Source: DATLXH01 sp035576005
Lineage (GTDB): Bacteria; Acidobacteriota; Thermoanaerobaculia; Gp7-AA8
Direction of reading: 5' to 3'
Length of the DNA stretch: 64,000 nt
NCBI GenBank assembly: GCA_035576005.1
Contig: DATLXH010000056.1
Location: forward strand, 28,330 to 92,329
The notes beneath the pieces were generated by a model, which worked only from the letters and a program-made list of their open reading frames with translations, searched no databases and was not told the origin of the DNA. The translations under genes and the position numbers were made by a program. This document shows positions 17,772 to 27,382 of the stretch, piece after piece (position 1 is the stretch's first letter; each line of letters starts with the position of its first letter).

Positions 17772-18200
17772 ATGAATCAATCTTTCGAATCCCATAGACG
17801 GTTCCATCCCCTCTTCCATTACTTCATCATCCCGATTCTTGGACTGAACCTGGTCTGGAGCGTGGTGAATTCGATCCGATCACCCGACCTGGACAACGTC
17901 CGGCAGGCAGTCGTCGCGGCGGCGCTTGTGGCACTGGCCTTCGTTACGCGAATCTACGCGCTCAGAGTTCAGGATCGCCTGATCCGTCTCGAGGAGAGAC
18001 TGAGATTGCAGCGTCTGCTGCCCCCCGAGCACGCTTCGCAAGCGGCGAAGATCACTGACCGACAACTCATCGCGCTGAGATTCTGCGACGATGCCGAGCT
18101 CGCTGAGATCGTGGGACGCATCGCAGGTGGCGAGCTGAGGGGACGCAAGGCTATCAAGCGTGCGATCCGCACATGGAGGCCAGACGATCTCCGAGTCTGA
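17772..18200 (+). CDS. DUF6526-like small membrane protein
   Basis: 142 aa with two predicted transmembrane helices (about residues 14-32 and 48-66), preceded by an N-terminal FHPLFHYF motif. A basic amphipathic region follows (VQDRLIRLEERLRLQRLLP), then a helical C-terminus with GRKAIKRAIRTW. The layout matches the uncharacterised DUF6526 family, whose function is unknown. GGAG lies before the ATG at 17772 with suitable spacing. It may share a transcript with the GGDEF/EAL gene. Confidence 0.7.
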   Translation: MNQSFESHRRFHPLFHYFIIPILGLNLVWSVVNSIRSPDLDNVRQAVVAAALVALAFVTRIYALRVQDRLIRLEERLRLQRLLPPEHASQAAKITDRQLIALRFCDDAELAEIVGRIAGGELRGRKAIKRAIRTWRPDDLRV

Positions 18201-18270
18201 TCGCTCACCACTTCTCAGTGCACAGAGGCGTCATCCCAACCCGCGAGAGCAGCCCGGCATACAGATGACA

Positions 18271-18433
18271 AGTGGAGTCTATTCGATGAATTGGTACCAC
18301 CTGGCTTGGTCTCGCCGCCGTGGGCTTCGTTGCGGCTCGTCAGCATAGTCACCACTATTCCTGCGTCGTCGCGCCTCGCCCGCGTCGCCCATCCCGTCGT
18401 CATCTGGTACCAATTCATCAAATACACGCCACT
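18271..18433. repeat. MITE-like inverted repeat element
   Basis: Left arm 18271-18299 (AGTGGAGTCTATTCGATGAA then TTGGTACCA) and right arm 18404-18433 (its near-complement ending ACACGCCACT) enclose about 105 bases without a credible gene. Terminal inverted repeats with a short non-coding core suggest a miniature transposable element. It lies between the DUF6526 gene and the dnaE 3' end. Confidence 0.65.
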
Positions 18434-18455
18434 AGGTGGTGAAGCGTGTCCATTT

Positions 18456-18570
18456 CGGAGCGCCGGCTTCAAGCCGGCCGTAACGCCGGCATCTTGCCGG
18501 CTCCATGTTTCACCTGCCCCCCGGGCCGGCTGGAAGCCGGCGGTACGGCCGCCTGGAAGGCGGCGCTCCG
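18456..18570. repeat. GC-rich palindromic repeat near the dnaE stop
   Basis: The outer ends CGGAGCGCCGGCTTCAAGCC and the complementary GGAAGGCGGCGCTCCG pair with each other. Several internal GCCGGC stems follow one another, typical of extragenic palindromes. It ends 28 bases downstream of the dnaE stop codon and may help stop its transcript. Confidence 0.6.
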
Positions 18571-18598
18571 ATCTGTACCCCGTTACGATCACCGCTGG

Positions 18599-21500
18599 TT
18601 AGAACGAGTAAACTACATTCGCGTTCAATCCACGCAGTGCCGTGGTCAGCTCGCTTCCCGGCTGGACGCGGAAATGCTGATTGAGCCTCATCCTCAAGGT
18701 GGTCTGAACCCCGCTCGATCCTGTCGCGAGAGAAGGCGGCAGATCCCGCAGAGTCATCGTGACCGGAATCTCCCCTGGGTACGACTCGAAGACTTCACGA
18801 ATCTTCTGAATCAAATCGTCGCTCATCGTCCCGTACGACACCTCGAGAGCGATCTCCCGAACTTTCTTCTCGCGGATACCCTCTAACGGCAGAAGATCGA
18901 GAGCGTTGAGCTCAGGAGTAATTGGTTGATCGGCCGACTCGAGGCGGATTGGAAGGTCGAGCGGCCCTGGGTCTGTCGGTTGCGCTGACGCCTCAGGCGT
19001 GACTTCAGTCCTAACCTGCTGTGCCACCGATTCCGGAAACTCCCGCTCCTCAGGGACCCGCTCAACTAGCGCCGGGTCCGCCGGTTTCGCGAAAAGTGAG
19101 AGGTTGAACTTGTCGACATCCTGTCCCACACGGTCCCTCTCGATCTCCGCCTCCGTCCGATCATCCTCAGCGCCCGTCACCTCAAAGTAGGAGATCCCGG
19201 CTGCCTGCTCATCTTCCACGCCTCGAGACGCGGGGTCGATCAACTCTCCTTCGGAGTAGCCGATCGTCATCCCTTCCGCTTCAGGATGGCCGCCGTACTC
19301 GTCGTCGATCTGTCTGGTCTGCTGTTCGGCGCTCGCGAGCGCTGCGCTGCGTCCCGCGGGAATGCCACCTGTGTCCTTGACCGCCGCCGTGAGCAGAATT
19401 GGAATCCCGTTCTCCAGCCACCTGGCGTGTTTGGCGAAGAGGTCGCTGAAGACGACAACCTCAACGCTGCCGAACTGATCGTCGAGGGTGAACTTCGCCA
19501 TCACCTTTCCCTCGTTCGGACCCTTCTTGATCTTCGATTTCTTCAGCTGCCCGACGATGCCTCCGATGTTCACGACCTGGTCGACTCGCTTGTGCAGCGT
19601 CTCAGTCGTCGCATCGGCAAAGACTTTCAGGTCAGAGTCGAAGCGGTTGAGGGGGTGGCCGGTGATGTAGAAGCCAAGCGTTTCTTTCTCGTGGCGAAGC
19701 TTCTCTTCGTCACTCCACTCCTCCGCCGCGATGACTCCCATTCGCTCGCGAGGCCCGGTCGTGCCGGTGTCGGCGACCATTGCGCGGCTGCCTGCGCCAA
19801 AGAGCGAGCTCTGTCCGCTCTCCTTCTCTTCCTTCTGCTTGATGGCCTGGTCCGAGGTCTTCTCCAGCTCGTCGAACAGTGCCTTACGCGACATGCCGAA
19901 TGAGTCGAAGCTGCCCGACATGATGAGAGCCTCGAGCACCTTCTTGTTACAGGAGCGGAGGTCTGCGTTCTCGCAGAACTGGAGTAACGTAGTGAACCTG
20001 CCGACGCGGTTTCGATTCTCGAGAATGGATTCGATCGCGCCCTCGCCGACTCCTTTGACTGCTCCGAGTCCAAAGCGAATCGTCTCTCCAACGACCGTAA
20101 ACGAGTAGTTGGACTCGTTGATATCGGGCGGGAGCAGCCTGATGTGCATCTGTGAGGCCTCGTTGATGAACTTGACGATGTTGTCTGTCTTGTCCATCTC
20201 CGAGGTGAGCAGAGCAGCCATGAAGTGACGCGGGTAATGGACCTTCAGCCAGGCCGTCTGATACGCAAGGAGAGCGTAGGCAACCGAGTGAGATTTGTTG
20301 AATCCATACCGCGCGAAGGGCTCGATGTAGTCAAAGATGTCGTTGGCTTTCGCGCGCTCGTAGCCGAGGGACAGAGCACCGTCGACGAACCGCTCGCGCT
20401 GCTCTTCCATGATCTGGCGGTCCTTCTTCCCCATCGCTTTACGAAGAAGATCAGCCTGTCCAAGCGAGAAGCCTGCAACCGCCTGCGCGATCTGCATGAC
20501 CTGCTCCTGATAGACGATGACCCCGTACGTTTCTTCGAGAATCACCTTCATCGCAGGAACCATGTAGCGTGATTTCGAGGTCCCGTTTTTCCGCTTCACG
20601 AATTCGTCGACCATTCCGGCATCGAGAGCACCCGGACGATAGAGCGCGTTGAGAGCGGCGAGATCTTCGAACCTGGTCGGACGAGCTTTCCGAAGCAGGT
20701 CGACCATCCCGCCGGATTCGAACTGAAACACGCCCTTGGTCCGACCATCCTGAAAGAGCTTGAACACCTCCGGCTCCTCCAGATCAATCTTGTCGATCTC
20801 GACTGTAACCTTCTCCTGCAGCGCAATCGATTTCACCGCTTCATCGATCACTGTAAGAGTTCGGAGACCAAGGAAATCCATTTTGAGCAGACCCATCTTC
20901 TCAACGACACGCATGTCGTACTGAGTCACGATCTCGTCACGGTTCGTCCGGTACAAAGGGACATAATTGGTAACTGGCTGAGGAGTGATCACGACGCCGG
21001 CGGCGTGGACACCGGCATGTCGCGCCAGGCCTTCGAGTTTTCCGCCAATCTCGACGATCCTCGCGACTTCCTTGTCGTTTTTGATCGCGTCCGCCAGTAG
21101 AGGCGCGCTCTTCGCTGACTCGAGTAGCTTGACGTCAGGTCCCGACGGGATCGTCTTCGCGACCTTGTCCACAAAGCCGTACGGAAAACCGAGAACCCGT
21201 CCGACATCCCGAACCACCGAGCGCGCGGCCATCGTACCGAAGGTGATGATCTGAGCCACATTCTCCGCGCCGTACTTGGCGCGAACGTAATCGATCACCC
21301 GGCCCCTGTTGTTCATGCAGAAGTCGATGTCGATATCGGGCATCGAGATCCGCTCCGGGTTGAGAAACCGTTCGAACAGGAGGTCGTAGTCGAGCGGGTC
21401 GACGTCCGTGATACCCATTGAGTAGGCGACGAGCGAGCCAGCTGCCGAGCCTCGCCCCGGACCAACGGGGATGCCATGGTCTTTCGCGTACTTGATGAAA

Positions 21501-22573
21501 TCCCAGACCACGAGGAAGTAGCCTGGGAACCCCATATTTTTGATGATCTCGATCTCGGTCTCGAGACGCTCTTCATAAGCGCCGACTTCGTGCTTCTTTT
21601 TCCCGGCCGCAAACACCGGAGCCATTCGCGTGAGTCTCGCCTGAAGTCCCTCGCGTGCGATCTTTCCGAAATACCCGCCGGTATCGAATTCCTTCGGTAC
21701 CGGAAAGTTCGGGAGGTGATGGCCGGTCGGATCGAGCTTCATCGACACGCGATTCGCGATGTCGACGGTTTTTGCCACAGCTCTCGGATAGTCACGAAAA
21801 AGCCGGCTCATCTCCTCCGGATTTTTGACGTAGAAGTCGTCGGAGTAGAACTTCATCCGCTTTTCGTCCTGAAGAGTTTTGCCGGTGCCTATGGCGAGCA
21901 ATACCTCATGAGCGAAGGCGTCTTCGCGGTTGAGATAATGAGAGTCGTTCGTCGCGACGAGCTGGAGGCCAACCTCGTCGCCGAGCTTCGCCATCATGGG
22001 AATGATCTTCTGCTGGTCGGGGATGCCATGGTCCTGAATCTCGAGGAAAAAATTCTCGGGTCCTAGAATCTCGCGATAAGCGAGTGCTGCATCGCGAGCT
22101 TTTGTGTAGTTCCCGCCGGCCAGAGCCTGCGAGACCTCCCCCTTCAAGCATGACGAAAGACAGATCAGTCCTTCTGAATGGGCCTTGAGCAGCTCACGAT
22201 CGATTCGCGGCTTGTAATAGAAGCCCTCCGTGTAGCCGGCGCTGACCAGCTTGACGAGATTGCGGTAGCCCTGGTCGGTCGCTGCGAGAACGATCAGATG
22301 GTTGTTCGATCCTGCGTCGGCCGACTGATCCTCGACGCCCGCCTTGTCGGTGCGCGACCCGAGGGCCATGTACATCTCGCATCCGATGATCGGCTTGACG
22401 CCGACCTTTTTCATTGCGTTATAGAACTCGACCGCACCGAACATGTTGCCGTGATCCGTGATGGCGCAGGCAGGCATCCCGAGGGCCGACACGCGTGCAG
22501 CAAGCTCATCGGGGCGATTGGCGCCGTCGAGCAGTGAGTATTGCGTATGAAGATGAAGGTGCACGAAAGACAT
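18599..22573 (-). CDS. dnaE: DNA polymerase III alpha subunit
   Basis: A 1324-aa replicative polymerase. The PHP domain (about 1-260) keeps metal-ligand-like residues (VHLHLHTQYSLLDG, TDHGN, DSHYLN), unlike the degraded E. coli PHP. Palm-domain catalytic aspartates lie in PDIDIDFC (near residue 413) and further on. Thumb/fingers signatures include VIVYQEQVMQIA and GYNKSH-like GFNKSHSVAYALLAYQT. The OB fold is at about 1025-1075 (GGIVGQLKKSKIKKGPNEGK). About 160 residues more than E. coli DnaE are explained by an acidic, low-complexity stretch after the OB fold. No neighbours are co-oriented closely enough for an operon. Confidence 0.95.
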   Translation of the reverse strand: MSFVHLHLHTQYSLLDGANRPDELAARVSALGMPACAITDHGNMFGAVEFYNAMKKVGVKPIIGCEMYMALGSRTDKAGVEDQSADAGSNNHLIVLAATDQGYRNLVKLVSAGYTEGFYYKPRIDRELLKAHSEGLICLSSCLKGEVSQALAGGNYTKARDAALAYREILGPENFFLEIQDHGIPDQQKIIPMMAKLGDEVGLQLVATNDSHYLNREDAFAHEVLLAIGTGKTLQDEKRMKFYSDDFYVKNPEEMSRLFRDYPRAVAKTVDIANRVSMKLDPTGHHLPNFPVPKEFDTGGYFGKIAREGLQARLTRMAPVFAAGKKKHEVGAYEERLETEIEIIKNMGFPGYFLVVWDFIKYAKDHGIPVGPGRGSAAGSLVAYSMGITDVDPLDYDLLFERFLNPERISMPDIDIDFCMNNRGRVIDYVRAKYGAENVAQIITFGTMAARSVVRDVGRVLGFPYGFVDKVAKTIPSGPDVKLLESAKSAPLLADAIKNDKEVARIVEIGGKLEGLARHAGVHAAGVVITPQPVTNYVPLYRTNRDEIVTQYDMRVVEKMGLLKMDFLGLRTLTVIDEAVKSIALQEKVTVEIDKIDLEEPEVFKLFQDGRTKGVFQFESGGMVDLLRKARPTRFEDLAALNALYRPGALDAGMVDEFVKRKNGTSKSRYMVPAMKVILEETYGVIVYQEQVMQIAQAVAGFSLGQADLLRKAMGKKDRQIMEEQRERFVDGALSLGYERAKANDIFDYIEPFARYGFNKSHSVAYALLAYQTAWLKVHYPRHFMAALLTSEMDKTDNIVKFINEASQMHIRLLPPDINESNYSFTVVGETIRFGLGAVKGVGEGAIESILENRNRVGRFTTLLQFCENADLRSCNKKVLEALIMSGSFDSFGMSRKALFDELEKTSDQAIKQKEEKESGQSSLFGAGSRAMVADTGTTGPRERMGVIAAEEWSDEEKLRHEKETLGFYITGHPLNRFDSDLKVFADATTETLHKRVDQVVNIGGIVGQLKKSKIKKGPNEGKVMAKFTLDDQFGSVEVVVFSDLFAKHARWLENGIPILLTAAVKDTGGIPAGRSAALASAEQQTRQIDDEYGGHPEAEGMTIGYSEGELIDPASRGVEDEQAAGISYFEVTGAEDDRTEAEIERDRVGQDVDKFNLSLFAKPADPALVERVPEEREFPESVAQQVRTEVTPEASAQPTDPGPLDLPIRLESADQPITPELNALDLLPLEGIREKKVREIALEVSYGTMSDDLIQKIREVFESYPGEIPVTMTLRDLPPSLATGSSGVQTTLRMRLNQHFRVQPGSELTTALRGLNANVVYSF

Positions 22574-22729
22574 GAAAGAAGGAACCTCTCGAGGGATTGG
22601 CGTGGAAGAGAATTTTACCCTGCATCCGGCCGCAGGATCGTCCGGAGTTGGGAGAACGCCGAGAACATTCTGATGGAGCTACGAGGAGTAGAGTCGGAGC
22701 GTCGGTCAGGAAAAATAGTTGCCACTGTG

Positions 22730-22924
22730 TCGAGAGCAACCGGGGCGGGTGTAGGGACGCAGGGCCTCCCGTCCGGCACCCAGACATTCGCATCAGGAAT
22801 TCTGCATCCCGGCATGAACCCTCGTCCAAAGCGATGGCCGCCGACAATCTTCTCGGTCAGGTACAGGGTACCGGACGCACGCCGTGCGTCCCTGCACTCG
22901 CATTCTGTGAGAAATACGGGCTAA
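22730..22924. repeat. Palindromic-ended dispersed repeat, copy 3 (inverted, truncated)
   Basis: About 195 bases nearly identical to the reverse complement of the copy at 13175-13468, ending with TTCTGTGAGAAATACGGGCT. It lacks the roughly 95 bases that form the other end of that copy. It lies in the 411-base gap upstream of dnaE, where I see no gene. Confidence 0.8.
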
Positions 22925-22984
22925 CGGAGCAGACGATGTCGTCGGCACGCCGGGTCGCCCTAGCGCCTCGGACGGCCCTCTTCC

Positions 22985-23710
22985 TCAGTGGTGGAAGGCT
23001 ATGTCGCCGCCGAATCCTACCGCGTGTCCGCTCTGACCTGCGGCTCCGGGATCCATCGGCGAATCGAGCAGCTCGCGAAGATTCGTCACCTCGATAAAAA
23101 GGTGCCGGTGACGGAACGAGTGCAAAGCCACCGCGAGGAAGATGCTGGCGAGAACCATGAGAAAAAGAAGCAGGGGTGCCGAGTCAGCGCGAAGGGTGAC
23201 TGACCCTCCCCGGCTCAGATTCTCGAGAGCGCCCCATATAAAGAGAGGCATCGGAAACGACACCAGCGCGGGAAGGAGACGACTTGCCTGAACTTTGAAA
23301 TAGGGACGGAAAACCAGGAGCGTCACTGAGAGCAATGCGCCCAACGCGATGAACCCCGCATGATGGAGCTCAGGTGGAGCCACGACACCGTGGATCGGCA
23401 TACGAAGGAGTGAGATCGCGAGGACGGCCAGAGCCGTACAACTCACCGCAAAAATTGCGAGACATGCGGCGAACAGATTCCGCACAGCGAGTAGCGAAGC
23501 CATGCGAAGAAAGAGCGCCGCCACCGGAATCGTGACGAGGAAGATGAGCATCGTTCGACCCGCCGACGAGGTCGCGGCGTCCGCCAGAGATGAAATGGGA
23601 AGCCCTAGTGAAGCGATCCCTGAAACAGGGAGTCCCCTGGCTGCTACCGCGCTGGCCAGAGCAAGCAGAAGCGTGCAGGAAACCCCCAGGTAGAAAAGCA
23701 GCTTAGGCAT
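22985..23710 (-). CDS. Hypothetical multi-pass membrane protein
   Basis: 241 aa with about seven hydrophobic helices spread over residues 5-215, then a polar glycine/histidine-containing tail (SGHAVGFGGDIAFHH). The first helix (LLFYLGVSCTLLLALASAVA) could be a signal anchor. I do not recognise the family, and no catalytic motif is visible. It is a single gene between the repeat upstream of dnaE and the repeat pair at 23852-23992. Confidence 0.55.
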   Translation of the reverse strand: MPKLLFYLGVSCTLLLALASAVAARGLPVSGIASLGLPISSLADAATSSAGRTMLIFLVTIPVAALFLRMASLLAVRNLFAACLAIFAVSCTALAVLAISLLRMPIHGVVAPPELHHAGFIALGALLSVTLLVFRPYFKVQASRLLPALVSFPMPLFIWGALENLSRGGSVTLRADSAPLLLFLMVLASIFLAVALHSFRHRHLFIEVTNLRELLDSPMDPGAAGQSGHAVGFGGDIAFHH

Positions 23711-23851
23711 CAGCGCTCCAGTCGGACTTGGCGGAACATTCGACCATTATCAGGCCGGGGGCAGCATTAAAACAATCAGGACTTCGCTGGGAGGTCGGGG
23801 ATCGGAGCACAGTGCCTGGGCTCCTGCGGTGCCGGTGCCGCAAGTATCTGA

Positions 23852-23992
23852 GGCCTGACATTCCAATGTCCGGCGGGGAGGTGATCGGAGGAACAACTGA
23901 CCAAATCACCATAGTCGCGTGTTGGCGGTTGCCAACTCACTTGAAGTGATTGGAGTCCGCTGCGAAAGACGCCGGACATTGGAATGTCCGGC
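23852..23992. repeat. Pair of GACATTGGAATGTC palindromes
   Basis: GGCCTGACATTCCAATGTCC (23852 on) and GCCGGACATTGGAATGTCCG (23971 on) are each self-complementary and mutually inverted, about 100 bases apart. A third copy lies at 63625-63650. The set is a small dispersed palindrome family. No gene is evident in this 300-base gap. Confidence 0.75.
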
Positions 23993-24015
23993 CACAGGAT
24001 GTGGGCCACACTCCA

Positions 24016-24261
24016 CTAGCTGTTCTTGAGCTCCCGGAATCCCTTAATTTTGTCCAACCGGATCTTTTCGCCGCCATCTCCCGAATCGAAAGTCACGTAC
24101 TCGGCACCCTCGGAAGTGAAGACATCTTTGATTTTTCCTCGAGCGGTCCGCTTCTCCCCCTCGGCGTCCAAGTCGAGCTCGACATCGGAGCCATGCATGG
24201 AAGCGGCTTCGAGTTCATCGTGATAATCGCAGGAAACGGGTTTATATGCTTGTTCGTCCAT
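24016..24261 (-). CDS. Rho-binding antiterminator (Rof-like) family protein
   Basis: 81 aa with the Rof-type signature: Y-x-P-V-S-C-D-Y-H-D-E-L-E-A-A at residues about 6-20, then DVFTSEGAEYVTFD and a C-terminal IRLDKIKGF. Rof (YaeO) binds Rho and inhibits termination; family members have an Sm-like beta barrel. I chose the ATG at 24261 because GGAGG precedes it by four bases; a longer reading to 24291 lacks such a site. It diverges from the REC-EAL gene. Confidence 0.75.
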   Translation of the reverse strand: MDEQAYKPVSCDYHDELEAASMHGSDVELDLDAEGEKRTARGKIKDVFTSEGAEYVTFDSGDGGEKIRLDKIKGFRELKNS

Positions 24262-24338
24262 GAAACCTCCGCATCGGTCCGTCTTACACAATCAGTGCCG
24301 GGTGCTCCCGGACCAACTCGTGCGGAGAGACCTCGTAT

Positions 24339-25511
24339 ATGATGAAAACTTCACAAATGACACAGCACGAGATTCTTCTAATCCTCGATGACGACGCGAC
24401 GGTTACAGAGGCGCTGGCCGCATCGCTGGAGCGTCCTGAGCGGACGGTCATCACATGTGGTGATCGCGAGGCGGCGGAGCTCGCCCTTGCGCGAGTCCCA
24501 GTCTCGCTGATGCTCAGCGATATACGACTCACCGGTCCGTTCGCATTCGAAGGACTCGACCTGCTTCGCGATCTTGCAGGTCGCGTCCACGGTGGACGAA
24601 TCGTACTGATGACCGGCGAGAGTAACGACGCAATCCGCGAGGAAGCACGCCGTCGCGGAGCCGTGGGCGTTCTGGAGAAGCCGTTCGATGTGGAGACTCT
24701 CGAACGGCTCCTGCCCGAGCGCGATCCGTCTGCTCCGGACTCCCACGAACGGCTCTCCAAGCTGCCGCCCGTCATCAGAATTCCGACACTCGACGAAGTG
24801 ATCCAGAGTCCGCATTTGCGACCAGCATTCCAGCCGGTCATTGTTCTCGGTACGGAAAAACCCGACATCTTCGCGTACGAATCACTTGCCCGTTTTCGTG
24901 GCTCCGCGGGCCTTTTTGATACGGTCTACCTGTTCGAATATGCCGCGAAGAAAAAACGTGTTGGCGATCTCGACCTCGTTTGCATGGACCGCTCGTTCGA
25001 ACACGCCGTGCCGCTGGCGAAGCTCGGGAAGATCTTCATCAATATTCACCCCAGAGTCCTGGAGAACGGCCAGGTCCTGGTGCGCCGTCTGACAGAGGCG
25101 AGCGTTCTTCACAAGCTGCCGCTGGACCGCGTGGTAATCGAGATCACCGAGCAGGCATCCATCGTCAGCCAGGACGCAGCGATCGATTGCATCAATGAGT
25201 TGCGAGCTCTGGGTGTTGAGTTCGCACTCGACGACGTCGGGATTGCCTACTCTCATCTCTCGTTGATCGACCGCATCCGGCCTTCATTTCTCAAAATCAG
25301 CCAGCTGTTCGGGACTGCGTTCGAGCAGGATTCCACGAAGGAGAAGATCGTGCGGAACATTGCATCTCTGGCGAAGGATTTCGGCTGCGAAACCATTCTC
25401 GAAGGAATCGAAGAGCGAGAGACGGCTGTAGCTGCGGCTCAGATCGGGATCAGGTATGCGCAGGGGTACTACTTCGCGCGTCCCGCTGAGGCGTCGACGT
25501 TTCTGCAGTAA
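24339..25511 (+). CDS. Response regulator with EAL domain (REC-EAL)
   Basis: 390 aa. The receiver domain (about 10-130) has the acidic pocket LDDD, the phospho-acceptor aspartate in LSDIRL, the threonine in LMTGES and the lysine in EKPF. The EAL domain (about 150-390) has YESLARF at the signature position (ESL instead of EAL), INIHP, EITEQ, DDVGIAYSHL in place of the usual DDFGTGYSSL, LKIS and EGIE. Most metal ligands seem kept but loop 6 is altered, so activity may be reduced or the domain may be a c-di-GMP sensor. No partner histidine kinase lies next to it. Confidence 0.88.
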   Translation: MMKTSQMTQHEILLILDDDATVTEALAASLERPERTVITCGDREAAELALARVPVSLMLSDIRLTGPFAFEGLDLLRDLAGRVHGGRIVLMTGESNDAIREEARRRGAVGVLEKPFDVETLERLLPERDPSAPDSHERLSKLPPVIRIPTLDEVIQSPHLRPAFQPVIVLGTEKPDIFAYESLARFRGSAGLFDTVYLFEYAAKKKRVGDLDLVCMDRSFEHAVPLAKLGKIFINIHPRVLENGQVLVRRLTEASVLHKLPLDRVVIEITEQASIVSQDAAIDCINELRALGVEFALDDVGIAYSHLSLIDRIRPSFLKISQLFGTAFEQDSTKEKIVRNIASLAKDFGCETILEGIEERETAVAAAQIGIRYAQGYYFARPAEASTFLQ

Positions 25512-25689
25512 CCACGCCCTGGGATGCCTTGAAGGCGGTGCTGCTCGACGGCCTTCGAATGTGTGTGCAACGGCATCTGCACCGGACCGCCGCTCAAAAC
25601 AGGCCTCAGGCCCCTCGGCGGAGCCAAGGACGAGTGCACGATTGGCCGCCCGTGAGCGGCCGTCGTCGCGCACCACTCTGCCAGACTCC

Positions 25690-27114
25690 TCAGCTCTTCT
25701 TTTCTTTTGCTTTCTCGAACGCCAGGGCCATCGCGCTCTTTCCTTCTTCCGAAGCGTCGGCGGCCGGCTTCTTCTCTTCGATGTAGGTCAGGTACTCGCC
25801 ACGCTCAGCGGCAGCCTTTGCGCCTTCGACACTCAGCGCAACGCGTTTCCTCTCAGGCTCGATCGAGAGAACTTTGATCGTCAGACTCTGCCCGGGCTTG
25901 AAGAGCTTCGCCGGATCGGCGCCAGGCGCCAGGGCCAGTTCGGAGACAGGAACCAGTCCGGTGAGACCCGGCTCGAGCTGAACGAATACACCAGGCTGAC
26001 CCGCGCGCTCGACTTTTCCGTCAACGACTTTTCCAACGGGATACTTCTCGGCTGCAGCCGCCCAGGGATCATTGACCGCGACCTCGCGCATAGCCAGCGA
26101 CAGCCGCTTCTTTTCGCGGTCAACTTCGCGAACCCAGCCGGTAACGACTGTGCCGGGCGCAACTGCTTCGTCTCCGGCTTTTGTCCCGATCGGAAACTGC
26201 GACACGTGCACGAGTCCATCGACTCCGGGCTCGAGCTCGACGAAGACGCCGAAATCACTCACGCGAACGACTTTCCCGGTGAAGGCTGACCCTGCCGCAT
26301 AGCGTTCCGTAATCCCTTCCCACGGATCCGGCTCCTGATCCTTCATCGACAGAGAGATCCTCTTTCCGTCGTTATCGAGCTTGATGATTTTGACCGTTAC
26401 CTGCTGACCGACCGAGACAATCTCTTTGGGATCGTTGACTCGCCGCCTGCTCATTTCTGAGACGTGCAGAAGGCCATCGATGCCGCCAAGATCAATGAAG
26501 GCTCCAAACGGCAGGATCGTCTTGACCGTACCGGTCAGGACAGCGCCGGCGACAATCGTCTTGCGAGTCTCTTCCGATTTGGCTGCGGACTCCTCTTTCA
26601 TCAACGCAGCACGTGAGACGACAATCTTCCGACCGTCCTCCGACAACTCGGTGACTCTGAAGGTCTGGGTCGTATTCACGAACGTGTCGGGGTTTTCAAT
26701 TCTGCCCAGTGCAATCTGAGAAAGCGGGCAGAACGCACGCACTCCACCGATGTTGACGTCAAACCCACCCTTGTTCCGTCCCGTGATCTTTCCCTCGACC
26801 GGAATCCTGTTCTCGTAAGCTCCGATGAGTGCATCGAGCGATGCCTTCCCTTTCGCTACCTTGAGGGAAAGACGTAAGTCCGGCGAGGTCCGCACGACAG
26901 TGGCCTCGATCGTGTCGCCGACCTTCTTATCATCCAGCTCGTTACTAGAGATGATCGCCTCGGATGGACCTCCATAGGAAATGAAAGCGTCATCTCCGGA
27001 AATGGAAACGATCGTTCCCTTGAGGAGCTCTCCCTGAGCTGGAGTCTTGAAGTTGAGGCTTGCTTCGAATGCCTCCGCGAAGCTGGTCTCGGCGATTTCT
27101 TTGGATTGGGTCAT
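25690..27114 (-). CDS. rpsA: 30S ribosomal protein S1 (five S1 domains)
   Basis: A 474-aa protein built of five S1 RNA-binding OB folds at about residues 27-87, 105-172, 190-258, 275-347 and 362-432. The best match to the S1 consensus is the third (LPFGAFIDLGGIDGLLHVSE), followed by the fourth (VSDFGVFVELEPGVDGLVHV). In the ribosome S1 binds mRNA leaders. This version has one domain fewer than the six of E. coli S1 and ends in a charged low-complexity tail (EKAKEKKS). AAGGTGT precedes the ATG. It stands alone. Confidence 0.88.
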   Translation of the reverse strand: MTQSKEIAETSFAEAFEASLNFKTPAQGELLKGTIVSISGDDAFISYGGPSEAIISSNELDDKKVGDTIEATVVRTSPDLRLSLKVAKGKASLDALIGAYENRIPVEGKITGRNKGGFDVNIGGVRAFCPLSQIALGRIENPDTFVNTTQTFRVTELSEDGRKIVVSRAALMKEESAAKSEETRKTIVAGAVLTGTVKTILPFGAFIDLGGIDGLLHVSEMSRRRVNDPKEIVSVGQQVTVKIIKLDNDGKRISLSMKDQEPDPWEGITERYAAGSAFTGKVVRVSDFGVFVELEPGVDGLVHVSQFPIGTKAGDEAVAPGTVVTGWVREVDREKKRLSLAMREVAVNDPWAAAAEKYPVGKVVDGKVERAGQPGVFVQLEPGLTGLVPVSELALAPGADPAKLFKPGQSLTIKVLSIEPERKRVALSVEGAKAAAERGEYLTYIEEKKPAADASEEGKSAMALAFEKAKEKKS

Positions 27115-27382
27115 GGAACACCTTTAAGTGGAATTTGCGGCCATGCTCAGAGCAGATGCACAAAGCACCAACGACTCTTTTGAGATTACTCAGGACAGGG
27201 CTGCTGCTGGGTCGCGTATCTTACTCGAAACAGAAAAACTTTGTCTCACGTAAGAATCGACAATTGGAAAAGCGATTCCTGTGCCTGACTCATTGCCGGT
27301 TTCCTGAGGCCGTTTTCGATCCGCCAGAGTTACTCCTCCGGTCGGAAAATGGCCTGCGGTCTGCATCGTCAGGCAGCAACAG

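Noticed and set aside
21476..22066. Plus-strand open frame (196 codons) opposite dnaE
   Set aside because: Antisense to the conserved PHP and polymerase core; its composition is that of a reverse-frame shadow.
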